This document shows positions 1 through 11,044 of a DNA stretch of 64,000 bases, in pieces. Origin of the DNA: Echinarachnius parma. Its lineage: Eukaryota > Echinodermata > Echinoidea > Clypeasteroida > Echinarachniidae. The notes under the pieces are model-generated. The model saw only the letters and a list, made by a program, of their open reading frames with translations. It made no database searches and had not been told where the DNA came from. The stretch is taken from the NCBI GenBank assembly GCA_037951105.1, contig JBAMJV010011260.1, forward strand, positions 94,826 through 158,825, given 5' to 3'. Each line of letters begins with the position of its first letter. The stretch's first letter is position 1. The position numbers and the translations under genes were made by a program.

Positions 1-355
1 TTGAGATAGAATTGAGATGTAACATTATCTGCTTATTTAATGTTTGAAGAAAATGTTTGTTTATATAATTTGTACATGTTTTGAATTCGGACACGTATAC
101 AATTTATTGCTTAAACTCTCAGGGAGCAATATTGAAAACGTGCATTTATGACATCAATATAAGTTGATTTCAGTCCATTATGATGTTACTGAATATTATA
201 GATGGAAGATGAAAGCGTGTTGCGCGCATCATTCGCGCATCGACAGCGCGTAATAAGTAATTTGCGCGCAATATGCTTGGGCCTTAGCAACTGTGTACCC
301 ACCACACCTAGTAACAGTATAATTCGTCAAAAATTGCATAACCTCAACTGCAAAC
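1..355. other. 5' flank of the Myb-like gene, no feature seen
   Basis: AT-rich sequence followed by a GCGC-rich stretch at about 215-275. No coding exon is supported. The left terminus expected for the Harbinger element, a G-run followed by TATTCTGTAAG as at its right end, is not present here. It must lie upstream of the window or be lost. Confidence 0.5.
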
Positions 356-1311
356 ATGTCGACCATCAAAGTGCGCTGTGAAAATTTCAGCAGAGATGAG
401 AAGAGTGTTCTAATCAGTGAAGTGAACGATAGGAAGAGTATAATAGAGGGGGAGTTTTCGTCGACATTGACGTTCAGTATGAAGGAGAGGGCTTGGGAAG
501 CAGTGGCCAAAGCGGTGTCGAATGTTGACGGGAACATTCGGGAGGCTGAGAAGTGCCGAAAAAAATTTGGACAAATGAAGTCGGAACTGAAAAAACAGTT
601 GGCGGCGATGAGAAGAGATAGTGATAAGACAGGAGGAGGTCCATCGCCAGGGAGTACGGATAAGGAGGAGGAGGCCCTGCGAAAGTTCATCCCAGACGAA
701 CTCGTGTTTGGGGTCGAGGGAGGGGTGGAGACCCCCACCTTTGCCCCGACTCAGACTGTGGGGAATAGCGTTGTAGTTGCGGCTCTGACGGCATTGGCAA
801 GTGGTGTCGTGATTCAGGGGCCGGCCTTACCACTTCCAGGTAAGTTAAAACTAATACATGACAATTTTGTGCGTTTATCAAATTTTGCACTTGTAGTAGT
901 AGTACGGTATAGTATTCTCATATTTATGTGAACGTCATATGTCGATACAATTGTGCACCAGTGTCTAGACCCTATAATATATAATGTCCCTCTCCCATTT
1001 CAGCTTTCCCGACCACCATGCCATCGACATCAGTCCCGATCGCGAGTGGGCCATCCCGAACCCCAAAGAAGAGGCCGAGCCCAGCTAAAAGGAGTCGTGA
1101 TGGTGACCAACTTGATGTGACCGATGCCGGTGATAAAGAGGGTATGGACAGATTGATCTGCATTGGAGAGGAGCGACTAGCATGCGAGAGGGGGCGTCTG
1201 GAGATTGAGAAGAAGAGGATGGAGATGGAGGTAGCGCGATTCGAGATGGAAAAATCAAGGTTCGCAATGGAGAAACTCCGCATGAGCTCGACCACGTCAG
1301 AAATATGGTAA
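356..1311 (+). CDS. Harbinger transposon Myb/SANT-like DNA-binding protein (2 exons)
   Basis: Exons are 356-839 and 1004-1311; the intron 840-1003 starts GTAAGT and ends with a pyrimidine tract plus CAG. Joining keeps one frame across a codon split 1+2 and gives 263 residues. Residues about 8-85 look like the Myb/SANT-like domain found in NAIF1 and in Harbinger accessory proteins: NFSRDEKSVL, then KERAWEAVAKAV (W47), then CRKKFGQMKSELKKQ. An acidic and Gly/Pro linker follows. A basic patch KKRPSPAKRSR (about 183-193) is a possible nuclear localisation signal. A highly charged Glu/Arg/Met heptad-like helix (about 217-255) is probably a coiled coil. In characterised Harbinger elements the Myb-like partner binds the element ends and helps the nuclease enter the nucleus; here that role is inferred. 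The gene is convergent with the nuclease gene at 9969-6847. No frameshift or stop is seen. The start has an adequate context (AACATGT). It could also be a domesticated copy, but its proximity to the nuclease favours the transposon. Confidence 0.82.
840..1003 (+). other. Intron of the Myb-like gene
   Basis: The donor CCAG/GTAAGT and acceptor TCTCCCATTTCAG/CTTT are both canonical. Removing 164 bp fuses the two open frames in phase (Pro161, Ala162, Phe163). The first frame otherwise runs on with low-quality residues to a stop at about 931. Confidence 0.8.
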
Positions 1312-2084
1312 ATATCTAGACCTAAGTTTTGATATGATAGCCTAATAATACAATATTTAAAGTATATTTCCATACCACCCTCCCCCTCCCACGATACCGG
1401 AGTGGCGCAGCCCCAAGCGTTCCGGATCTACCGCGGTTCGGATCCTAGGCTAGGTACGTAAATATGATGTACTGTATATCGATTCGACTTCTTTCGCAGC
1501 ATATCATGCATGCAAAATACATGCCGACGACGCGACAAGTATATCGACGACGACGGCAGTCACGGCATACGATTCTGACTTTATAACAAGAATGTCTATT
1601 TTCTAGTTCATTACCCTCAGTATAGTTGACTGGCTGTGATCATTCAAGTCTCAAGTAAAGAGGTATGTCATTTTTACAGTGTAAAATTTGTCAACTGTCA
1701 AGATGATCATGATGCTAACGTTGGATTTGGTCTTGGAATAGCGTGCAGAGACTGTCGTTACACTATATCGTCTAATATTACACTTCACTTTTCACGCAGT
1801 GGCACTGCATTGTAATTGTGCATGGGCATCTTCTATGCATACATGTACTTGAACCTAATTATTACTGTGTAACCTGAATATGAGCCATGGGCCTAGGCCT
1901 AGCCCAAGCCCCTAGGTAGTATAGTATGAATGGCTGCAACCACCAGCACCACCCATAGTATGTTCTGTCGTCATGTGTAAAATACTTTGTATGCAATACA
2001 CATATCATAATGATGTATGACCCCACACTACACACTGTGCACTGCGTGGTACCATTCATTGACATTGTTCTCTAATAGTACTAA
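1312..2084. other. Gene-free tract downstream of the Myb-like gene
   Basis: Contains a pyrimidine-rich run and a GC-rich palindromic patch at about 1375-1455. The rest is AT-rich with no convincing coding potential. No clear poly(A) signal was pinned down. Confidence 0.5.
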
Positions 2085-2305
2085 ACCGCTAGCGTCCGGT
2101 CGTAACCATTAACAACTCATTGTCAACTGGGTGCTGGTGCCTATACGGTCCGTTTGTGTATAGCATACAGAATCAATTTGCCGTAGTGTGTTATTTTTTC
2201 GCTCGGCGGGGTAATTGATTGTGAGAGGGGTGTTGCCGGCGAATTCACTTTGACCCAGTTGACAATGAGTTGTTAACTTAATGTTTACGACTGGACGCTA
2301 GCGGT
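2085..2305. mobile_element. Non-autonomous TIR element (about 221 bp)
   Basis: Begins ACCGCTAGCGTCCGGTCGTA and ends with the near-perfect reverse complement TACGACTGGACGCTAGCGGT. A second inner inverted block follows: ACAACTCATTGTCAACTGGG against CCCAGTTGACAATGAGTTGT. Total arms are about 45 bp around a non-coding core. The target-site duplication is not clear, so the superfamily is not assigned. Confidence 0.75.
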
Positions 2306-3142
2306 ATAGTTAGAACAATGGCACCACGTTGTGTGCGGGGTCATGTGTAACAGTATTTTACACATGACAGAACAGATATGGCTGCAAGCCACATCATGAT
2401 CAGGTTTGCATTATAATTTCATAGTATTAAATAAATTCAAGACTGATTTAGTGATATGATTGCCATTATTTTTTTTTTTAGTAACTTGCAGTACCGTCCA
2501 TTGGCATTGCACAACGTGTAATCAACGCCGGCATGTGTGAAACACTATTATAGTACATGTATGGGTGTTGTTTAGAAAAATGCTATCGTGCAAGCAAACC
2601 ATAATGTGGGTATATGTGCATCATGATTCTACTGACTGGAAAGAAGAGGTTATTTTGAAAAAAGCAAATATGCACCCCCAAAATAATAATCGCATAAGTT
2701 GACAAGACTGATTCCTGAGGGAGCAAGGCGACTGAGAGGGGGGACTGGGGAGGGTGATAGAAGGGTGTGCTGTAGGGGGGTGTCTGTCCGTGCATGATGT
2801 TTTTATGCAATGTTTTACTTGAAATTATGCAATCTGGTGCATACTTATTCAATGACTTGATATGAAGTAAAATTGACCCCAAGTGCCCCCCCCCCCTCCC
2901 CCCACCACCAGTACGCCAATGCAAATCACAAAAAGAGTACCCTTTTCAGGTGCATTGGTTTTTATAAGTATTACGCCAATTACGGGAATAAAATGGTACA
3001 ATTTATCATGTAAGAGGTTGATGATGGGACACAGGTGCGTAACAATTTTGTATTCATGATAATTCAATTTGGGGGCACATCCTTCAATGAAATGATTTTA
3101 GAAAAAGGAAACATAATTTACGTACATTTTGTTACAATTATA
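2306..3142. other. Gene-free AT-rich tract
   Basis: No supported gene. Open frames on the minus strand here read through a C/G-rich run at about 2886-2910 and look non-coding. Confidence 0.5.
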
Positions 3143-3174
3143 GGACCCCCCCCCCCCCCCCCCCCCCCACCCCT
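3143..3174. repeat. Poly-C tract
   Basis: An uninterrupted run of about 25 C, then ACCCCTCC. One of more than 30 such homopolymer G/C runs in the window. Confidence 0.9.
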
Positions 3175-3180
3175 CCAATG

Positions 3181-3395
3181 AATAGTTGAGTTCTGGTAGA
3201 GAAAGTACAGTTTTAGTCGAACTGAATTTTAGTAACCAAAACCTGCACCATTACGCAAAAGAAATTCAAAAGTTACAGATGACCAAGTAAAAATTATGAT
3301 ATCATTAAAAAAGAGCTGTTTTAACTAAAAAGGGCGCTTCCAGAAAGATGATTGCCAGAAACTGAGTCTTTTTGGTGCGCTCTCTACCCCTTTAA
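3181..3395. mobile_element. TTAA MITE family F1, internally deleted copy
   Basis: Starts like other F1 copies (TAGTTGAGTTCTGGTAGAGA, then GAATTTTAGTAACCAAAACC) and ends GCGCTCTCTACCCCTTTAA, but lacks about 350 bp of the interior seen at 4858-5451 and 62893-63468. Non-coding. Confidence 0.75.
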
Positions 3396-3904
3396 AGGAA
3401 TCTAGTAACTTCGCAGAAAGTGATAAGTGGTTGATACAATATAAATAATTGTTATCTTATATGTCCACTAGTTGTTGTGTGAACATTTCAAGTTAAATGG
3501 ACTTTATATGGCCGAGTAATGAGCAAAAATGCAAAGCAACATTCACCAACTCATTGCACTCACTTTGTACTTTTGTTGATCTGTAATAATGAATACATTA
3601 TTAATTACTTATCTTTTGACATTTGATATATATTTGTGTCATATTTTTAATATTATTTTTATGACACAAGTGTACATCAAAAAGTAAACAGATATGTAAT
3701 GTATTCATTATTACAGATCAACCAAAGTCTTAGTAATTTAGTCACCATTTAAACAATAAATCTTTTTAACGAAAGGGAAATTTAACAAAACTGAAACCTG
3801 TCCCATGCTTTTTTTTTATAAGAATGTACAACAAGGTATGAGTGAACCACTATAATTTTAATTGGATTCTGATGATTTGGACAATGTTACTAAGTCCCTT
3901 TAAC
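3392..3904. mobile_element. TTAA MITE family F2 with nested hairpin
   Basis: Left end TTAAAGGAATCTAGTAACTT; right end GTTACTAAGTCCCTTTAA. Both match the copies at 56464-57212. An inner segment matches the TAATGAGCAAAAATGCAAAG core shared by all F2 copies. A separate hairpin interrupts it at 3575-3722. Confidence 0.75.
3575..3722. repeat. Inverted repeat (hairpin) nested in F2
   Basis: The left arm GTTGATCTGTAATAATGAAT is matched by ATTCATTATTACAGATCAAC at the right end. AT-rich arms continue inward. It may be a small MITE inserted in the F2 copy. Confidence 0.7.
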
Positions 3905-4857
3905 ATTTATCAATTTGGATGCAAATTTTGTTTATGCATTGTAAATGGTCAACCCTTAGTAACACACGTTGTAATGATATTGTCATACTATGGAACGATC
4001 ACTTGCACGCCACACAAACAAACTTATACTCCGCTCCTCTCAACAGTATTGTACAATGAGTGGGGAAGGTTTCAATTTCTGGTACTACTTATTATTGTGT
4101 TTCCATTAAAAGAAAATAATTAATGTCACATACAATGTACGACACAATCATGGTAATTAGTATTTTAATTCATTTCAAATATAATGAAAGATGCAGCCAT
4201 TGTATCATTGAATCTTTGCTTAGAATCACTCTATGCTAGGTTGTTATCTTACTTGTTATCAAATTCATATCAATATTTAATCCATCTTAAAATATGATTT
4301 ACTTTGCTGGAGAAGAAAAAATAGAAAATAAATTTATGAGTTGAAAATTTACAAATTTCATGGCATATGTGCTTACAGTTTTTTCTCCTTCTTTTTACAT
4401 TTTCTTTATGCAGACTGCTGGATCGATAGTCACCGTTCTTTCATCAGCACGACATGCCATCTGTGATGAGATTGAGCACAAGCAAATTTCAGAAAGAACT
4501 CCCATAAATTAACTCATTGTGTAAGATCCGGTTTTCATTCTCCTAGTATGACACAGGAATGTGTGACTGATGACTTTCATTCTCAACTTTGCTTTGTTTT
4601 TTAATCGATTATTATCTCTTTCTATGTAAAAAGTGTTAATTATTTTTAATTAAATTATTTCATATGTACATATAGAAGGTATATATTTTTATAAATTGAA
4701 ATACTTATTTGTCCATAAATATATTGCATAGCAATTTAACTTATGTATTACCACTTGAAAATCTACATCTACCTGTACATTTCAATTATTGATTTTGGAA
4801 TGTGGACTTGAATTATAACATGTCTAAATATGTACATGCGTTTGTAATACACTTTTA
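3905..4857. other. Gene-free AT-rich tract
   Basis: No repeat with clear ends and no coding exon recognised. A short open frame at the left edge overlaps the F2 copy and has no recognisable domain. Confidence 0.5.
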
Positions 4858-5451
4858 TTAAAGGGATACAGTAGTTGAGTTCTGGTAAAGATAGTACAGT
4901 CTTGGTCATACTGAATTTTAGTAACCCAAACCTGCACCACTACATAACGAACTAATAGTTATAACCCCACCATGCTTGAAAGGACTACAAAATTTCAAAT
5001 GACATGAGTTAAAAAGCCTGTGATCATTCAAAAAGAGCCATTCAAACTCACGGGAGTGCTGTCTAAGCACTCATCTGTTTCAACCATTTTGAATAAAATA
5101 TTGTGCATGTGGTATTTTGTTGAAAAAGTGATAAGATAGAGAGATAATCACCAACTATTTAAAATATGTTTTTTTTTTTTTTTTTGAAAACAGGAAGCAT
5201 TAAAGAACAAATTTAACAGCTGCAGTTTTGGTTCAAAATAATCGGAATAATTGTGGGGCCCCACAATGATTACAAATGGTTATATGTTTATAGATATTTC
5301 AGTCATTTCTGAACCGATTTTGATCATATAAAGTTTATTCTGTCATTCAAATTGTACGCTCTTTCAAATTTGACACTATTTTTTTCCATTATCTCACACA
5401 ATTTTGTTTTTGTGTAGCGCCCTCTATACCAAAACTCAACTATCCCTTTAA
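4858..5451. mobile_element. TTAA MITE family F1, near-complete copy
   Basis: Bounded by TTAA on both sides. The left end AAGGGATACAGTAGTTGAGT and right end AACTCAACTATCCCTTTAA form imperfect terminal inverted repeats. The interior shares blocks with the other F1 copies: ACCCCACCATGCTTGAAAGG, GTTTCAACCATTTTGAATAA and the GGGGCCCCA patch near the middle. No coding capacity. Confidence 0.85.
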
Positions 5452-5652
5452 CAACTTGATCTTATTGTAATGTTACAGCACAATTGATTCCATCTTCCAT
5501 TTACCTTACAATCTCTTTGGTTAATCTGATGTTCAATTGATGTACATTCATTTCATGCTATAGAACATGCATACATTTGTATGTAAACCAAATAAAATGT
5601 AATATGTATTGATCTACAAATTACTTGCAGAAGTTATTGCTGCAAAACCGTT
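5452..5652. other. Spacer, nothing recognised
   Basis: Short AT-rich sequence between the F1 copy and the SINE fragment. Confidence 0.4.
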
Positions 5653-5932
5653 TATAATAATAATAATATGTACTATCTATATAGTGCTTATCACAATGAT
5701 AATCATTTCTAATCACCTTTACAATTATATTATTACCTCAGTCATAGAATACAATGCAAATCAGCACACATTGTGTGCACCATCTCCACTCCCTGGGGAG
5801 TATTCTTTCCAAGCGCTCGGTATGCTCATGAAGATCAATCACATAAAGGCTTACCTCATTCCAGTCCCCATTTGTACACCTGGGTAGAGAGCAGCAATAA
5901 TGGATAAATTGTCTTGCTGGAGGACAAACACC
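5653..5932 (-). mobile_element. tRNA-derived SINE fragment, head missing
   Basis: Shares blocks in the same order with the SINE at 29984-30308: AATAATA plus an ATATAGTGCTTAT-like tail, CACCATCTCCACTCCCTGGG, CCTGGGTAGAGAGCAGCAAT and ATTGTCTTGCTGGAGGACAA. The tRNA-like promoter head that should follow on this side is absent, so this copy is truncated at its 5' end. Confidence 0.7.
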
Positions 5933-6065
5933 ATATCCCTTTAATGAGGTACATTACTAATTTGCTTTACAGTAATTGATATGAAGCATTTGATTAACTT
6001 CTAAAAGATCTTGATTTTGTACTCAATGAGCTTGACAAATCTGCATTTAGATAGGCTCCTGCAAC

Positions 6066-6178
6066 CACTGGCGTAAATCTGTTCGGAAAACACAATGCAT
6101 TGGAGGGGCGAGCATTGTTTGTGAACAATTGCTCGCCCCCCCAATGCATTGTGCTTTCCGAACAGATTTACGCCAGTG
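6066..6178. mobile_element. hAT-type MITE with 8-bp target duplication
   Basis: A nearly perfect hairpin of 113 bp. It begins CACTGGCGTAAATCTGTTCG and ends CGAACAGATTTACGCCAGTG, with a central loop at about 6118-6130. CCTGCAAC directly flanks both sides (6058-6065 and 6179-6186). An 8-bp duplication with CASTGGCGTA-like ends is the hAT signature. Confidence 0.9.
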
Positions 6179-6186
6179 CCTGCAAC

Positions 6187-6846
6187 CCTGCACATACAGT
6201 TAAGTCAGTTTGTATTGTTTTGCAATAGCTTAAAGGAACTGAAGAATATAATGTACTTTGGCACTTATTCCATAGTTAATTACTTGTAAAATATGTCTGC
6301 CGAAAAAAAACACGGCAGTGATTTTAGGCAATTTTTCTAATTCCAAATCTCACTAAGCAGCCAGTTTACGCTCCGCCCACATTTAGGGTCCAGAATCGGC
6401 AGCGTGATTGACGTGTGATTGGTAATTCATTTGCTTATGACATGTACAGAATTTGATTATTTGGCCCGTTCTTTAGATGACGTCACATTTTGGCAATTTA
6501 AAAACGGGCGTTCCAAGAGCAATTCAAAATTTACTCATTACCCCAAAATTGGTTGATTTCATGGGAAATTACTGCCAAATTAATCACCTTGAGGAAAGAT
6601 TACTTACAGAGCCAGAGGGCCTATTGTGAAAATTAGGCCATCTAGACGCTGTAGTACCTTATTATGCATTGAAATGTGTTTGAATGTTAACTCATATATA
6701 TTTCAATAACTGAATATTTTCAAACTGATACAAACAGGTATTCTAAAGCTCAATGTTTATTTTCCTGTATGATGTAAAGTATGTTTCACATTGTTCATGT
6801 ATCAAGATCAAACGGATTGTTATTAAACATTTCTTCATGAAATGAT
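6187..6846. other. 3' flank of the Harbinger nuclease gene, no gene
   Basis: Begins with a TTAAAGGAACTGAAG-like edge near 6229 that may be another TTAA element. Its other end was not found. The rest is AT-rich with no supported feature. Confidence 0.4.
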
Positions 6847-9800
6847 TTAGTTGAAGAATGTCTGGATGAGATGATTTCTTGCTTCAAGTCCATTTGGATG
6901 ATTCTGGAGTGGTGGGTCTTCAGCATCATTGATCACCTGCTGTGGCCTGTAGTCCTCAGGTACAGGGATTCTCCTCTCAATGCATATGTTGTGCAGAATG
7001 CAGCAACTCAGAATGATCTTGCACACTCTAAAAATGAAATAATACAGATATATCAATTTTCAGTCTCAAAGCAAAAAATGTAGGTCTAGACAATACTGTT
7101 ATTTACCATTTTATTCAACTTTTATTCAAATTGCTAGAAAAATTTGTGAATGAGATGTACATTTAGTACCTTGCTATGGGGGCCTGGTAATCTCTGTTGA
7201 AGAAAGTGTTACAATCAATTGTTAAGTTTGATGTAAGTCAGGGGTGTACATTCTGCAAAATATTTTAAGTTAAAATTTATTGTATCTATATAATTACGTC
7301 ACTAAAAAATATTACATTGGAATAGCGATTTGCTAAAATATATTTTAGTGACTTAGATATTATGTACCGGTATATAAAATAAATGTTAACTTCCGAATAC
7401 TCCCCCATCATGTTATTTGATGCTCAATTCATGCCAATTCATTGCAACACTTTCTAGAACGAGGCCCTGAATTTGATGCTGAATGCTCAATATGTGCACA
7501 TTATGTGGTGATTGTGTGTCTTACAAAATACATAAAAGTCTCCATTTTGAACTGAATTTAATCCACATTTGCATACAAAATATATACAGGGAAACCCTGT
7601 TATAACGGGACTATCGATTTTACCTCGTTATAACCGGAATCTTGCTATAACCGAGTTCGTTATAAGTGGAGCATTATGCCATTGGAACGGGACGAAAGGA
7701 TTCTCCTTGTTATAAACGGTACCTCGTTATAAGCGAGCTCATTATAACATGGTTTCCCTGTATATGGACATTTGATTCCAAACACTGTAATTTTAGAAGA
7801 AAAAAACAATTATACATTTTGTTAGGGGCCTTGCCCTTGCAAAGTTAAAAACAGCTAACCCACCCACCCTCCTATCCATTTATTTTCTTTTTTTGTTGAA
7901 AATCCATCTTTGACATGAACTCAATACATATTATGTCGTTTTTACAGTCATTATATTATTTGAGTTTTAGACTATTTATTATTCATTTAATTTATGAATC
8001 GTTAGTTGATTAACTAATTGATTAATTGTTATAAATTTTTTATTTAATTTATTATTTATGTATTTATTTTATTATTATTATTATTATTATTTTGGGGTTT
8101 TGTTTGGGGGGGGGGGGGGGGGTGGGGAAGGGGTCCACTTTTGTTTAAATCCAAAATGGCCCTGGTCCCACCCACCCACTTTCAAATCTTACTTGGAATT
8201 ATTTTAATTAAATCGCAAGGCTCATGTATGTCGAAAAAAAAGTAACATAACCAATACCAATAGTTAGAGTTCAGAGTATGTGGTTTCTATTTATTTATTT
8301 TAGTTTAAAAAAATAATGAACAAGAATTTAAGCACAAAATACTCAGAAAAGAGTGCCATTTTCAACTTGGACATGTGATCACACAAACAAGATAAGTACC
8401 TTGCAGGGGAGTAGCAGAGAATGCCACCAGAGTTGTCCAGGCATCTGAAGCGGCACTTCAAAAGCCCAAAGGCCCGCTCCACACATGACCGTGTCGAGGT
8501 GTGAGACGCGTTGTACCGCTGTTGTGCAGCCGTTTGCGGTCTCAACACTGGCGTCAACATCCAAGGTTGCAGGGGGTAGCCGCTATCTCCTATTTGAAGT
8601 AGAAACACAGATTATCAATTTTTTAATACAAATTAACTTCCCATATTCAAAGAGATGTCATTTTTATCATTAATTGTTTTAATTAGTTTTTAAAATTATT
8701 ATTACGGGGAGGGGGGGGGGGGGGGGGAGGGGGAGTGGGTAGCTTTTTATGCACATCACCCCAATATTATAAATTAATATACAGTCAAACCTGTCTAATA
8801 GTGGCCACCCATGGGAGACAATAAATGTGGCCACTGTAGACAGGTGATCTCTATAGACAGGTTACTGGTTTTCTCTGCAAGGGATCACTTTGAGTGGCCA
8901 CTATAGGCAGGTTGGCTGCTATAGACAGGTGGCAGCGAAGATATCTTTTGGGAGAGATTTAAAATAAATAATAATTTGGAATCTCTGAGCAAATGAGTGG
9001 AACTAGTCTTCTTTTTTTCAGTCACACCCTCGCATAGAAAACAAATTTATATAACAGAATTGTTACAAAAAGTGTAAGCATTATAATTGCATTTTACATT
9101 GGTATAAACTCTGTTTCCGTTTAGGCAGTTATATTTTAATATCTTATCCATTTGAATTTCACTTTCATTATTCATAACCCAATTTCGCCGACACCCTCGC
9201 CAACGCCCACTTTTATTCCGTCATACAAACAAAAAAAACAAAAGTACCAACCTAATAACCAGCCTGCAGGGAATCTGCCGTCACGAAAGTCTGCACATAC
9301 GATGCTGTTTTCCCAAATGTATGCGTCGTGACTTGACCCAGGGTACCTGGCAACGAGGTTAACAAACCTCATTTCCGCGTCTACTATCGCCTGAACGTTC
9401 ATGCTATGCCTGTTCTTTCGATTTACATACGCTCGTCCATTTTCTGAAGGAGATTGGATGTAGACGTGAGTACAATCTATGCATCCCACGCATTTTGGCA
9501 TGCCAGCAACATTGGCGAATTTTGCCTTAGTCGTGGCAAGTGAATCGTACCTGTTGAATGCGATATATGCAGGGGCCCGTCTAGCTAAAGCGTCGGTGAC
9601 CGCCGCTAATAATCTTGACTGCGCCGGTTGACTAAGTCCTGTAACATCACCACAGACATTTTGGAAGGATCCGCTAGCGAAAAAACGGAGAGCACTGGCG
9701 ACTTGTACCTCTACAGGTAAGCTACGTCCTCCGGGACGCCTTCTTGCTATTCCGTCGTCATTTTGAATGTCAACGCACAATGATAAGAACTCTCTCTGGT

Positions 9801-9969
9801 TCAGCCGGTAGTTTTTCCTGAAATCCTCCGGCGAAATATAGGCGTGCTCGCCCAATCGACCGATCCTTACGCCCCCGGCGAGCTGGGGCAGTCGCGGCAC
9901 AGCATTCCGCTCACGGTTGAGCTGCTCTTGTCGCTGCTGAAATTGATACAGCAATAATTCGTCGGCCAT
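6847..9969 (-). CDS. HARBI1-like: PIF/Harbinger transposase (HARBI1-type DDE nuclease), 3 exons
   Basis: Exons on the minus strand are 9969-9252, 8589-8400 and 7027-6847. The junctions are TTATTAG/GTTGGT with AATAG/GAGATAG, and GCAAG/GTACTT with TTTTTAG/AGTGTG. All phases fit, giving 362 residues, close to the roughly 350 usual for HARBI1. Motifs follow the family order: VASALRFFASGSFQNVCGDV (helix-turn-helix-like region, about 90-110), GCIDCTHVYIQSP with D165, RYPGSSHDAYIW with D215, LGDSGYPLQPWMLTP with D241, RSCVERAFGLLKCRFRCLD with E277, and CKIILSCCILHNIC near the C-terminus. The acidic residues match the DDE triad. The enzyme would cut and rejoin the element ends, together with the Myb-like partner encoded convergently at 356-1311. 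The start has a good context (AAAATGG). No stop or frameshift interrupts it, so it may be intact. Intron 2 carries a nested MITE and both introns carry G-runs. Confidence 0.9.
7028..8399 (-). other. Intron 2 of the Harbinger transposase gene
   Basis: 1372 bp between exon 2 and exon 3. It holds a pogo/Tigger-like MITE (7587-7760), an ATT-rich stretch (about 7975-8090) and a poly-G run (about 8105-8122). Its donor and acceptor are inferred from domain continuity at SPAR/VCKIILSCC. Confidence 0.75.
7587..7760. mobile_element. pogo/Tigger-like (Tc1/mariner) MITE
   Basis: 174-bp element. It starts CAGGGAAACCCTGTTATAAC and ends with the inverted counterpart GTTATAA/CATGGTTTCCCTG inside TATA on both sides. 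Internal TCGTTATAA/TTATAACGA-like half-sites repeat in both orientations. CAGGG.AACC ends with a TA duplication are typical of pogo/Tigger-derived MITEs. Confidence 0.8.
8590..9251 (-). other. Intron 1 of the Harbinger transposase gene
   Basis: 662 bp. Contains a poly-G tract at about 8704-8730 and a Tigger-like terminal fragment at 8782-8945. Confidence 0.75.
8782..8945. mobile_element. Tigger-like MITE, one end only
   Basis: Begins TA/CAGTCAAACCTGTCTAATAG and contains repeated GTGGCCACT and GACAGGT half-sites in both orientations. The matching right terminus is not found, so it is probably truncated. Confidence 0.6.
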
Positions 9970-10247
9970 TTTGATTAGGCGTTCTAGTTCAATCTAAGAC
10001 TGGTTGTAGGCAGTCTTAAGATAAGATCAAAAAGTTGCTCTTATCTTCGTCTATAGAATACCTCTTATCTTAGGATGCTTATTAGCATATATTTGCATAC
10101 ATTTACATATTCGAAAAGTTGCTCTTAAGTTAAGAGCAACTTTTCAGAGTCGGTCTTAAGAGCAACTCTAAGAGCAACTTACAGAATACCAAAGTTGCTC
10201 TTAAGATCAACTTCACCTCCTAAGATCCTTACAGAATACCCCCCCCC
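9970..10247 (-). mobile_element. Harbinger terminal region: subterminal repeats and G-rich end
   Basis: Read from the outer end on the minus strand it begins with about nine G, then TATTCTGTAAGGATCTTAGG. The block TATTCTGTAAG recurs about 40 bp further in and, degenerate, near 10050. Between them AGTTGCTCTTAA and its complement recur several times (about 10032, 10117-10143, 10160-10180, 10192-10206). G-rich GTATTCTGTAAG ends and subterminal repeats next to the transposase start are typical of Harbinger termini. The 3-bp target duplication cannot be read because the partner end is not in view. Confidence 0.75.
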
Positions 10248-11039
10248 TGGACAATGGCAGTGCGCTACACACACTGCGCGTTAACGTATCTCATTCGCGC
10301 ATGCACGGTTCTAAGTGTTATGATGCATACGAGCTCACGCAAAGTATCAAACATTGGTAAAAGTGGATAATTAAGTTGTCAAGAAATACAAAAAAGGCCC
10401 TATTTTCCCCTCAAATAATAAAAATGTTACTTACATTAAGAGAAAGATAATATTTTTATCCTCTTTATTTTGGAATGCGAGACGGTATAAAAACGTAACA
10501 GGGTAAAATTATAGGATCGGCTGAAGGAGCGAGAGTTGGTACAATTTCGTCAAAATCCTGTATTTGCCATAGAGAAGTGGTCGCTGTGACAAATTTTACC
10601 GAAAATTAAACAACAAAAGGCCATATTTTCCCAGTAACAAAACGAGACATAATTGGTACCATTCAAAAGGAAATTTATCACTGATTAATATTCCACCCGA
10701 GACGGTATAAATTGTTTAAACGATCTTTAAGCTATGGGAGTTTTATTTCACACAGCGCACGAAAATGGGGCTAAATTATGCTCGTTCCCCGTGTTAAAGC
10801 GCGCCGTGCGGTTTGTGCTGACTAAATGCACAGAACTTTTCCATATATTAAACACATCTTTTATTGAGCTCGGTAAAGACTGGTTTATGATCAGCGCGTG
10901 TGAAATTGGTGCCTCTTTGAAGCTACAATGTGTACCCCGCATGTTTTATACTCAAGGGCGTAGCTACGGGGGAGGGCGTGAGGAGATAACGTGCTCCTAA
11001 TAGTTTTGCCACAACACATAAGGTAAACATTCTTTAACA
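10248..11039. other. Flanking DNA beyond the Harbinger end, no gene
   Basis: AT-rich. A hAT-like half end (GGGCGTAGCTACGGGGGAGG) occurs at about 10956-10975 with no visible partner. The open frame at 10734-11000 has no recognisable domain. Confidence 0.45.
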
Positions 11040-11044
11040 AACAA

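Noticed and set aside
229..738. 169-codon minus-strand frame over the Myb-like gene
   Set aside because: Antisense shadow of a well-supported DNA-binding domain exon.
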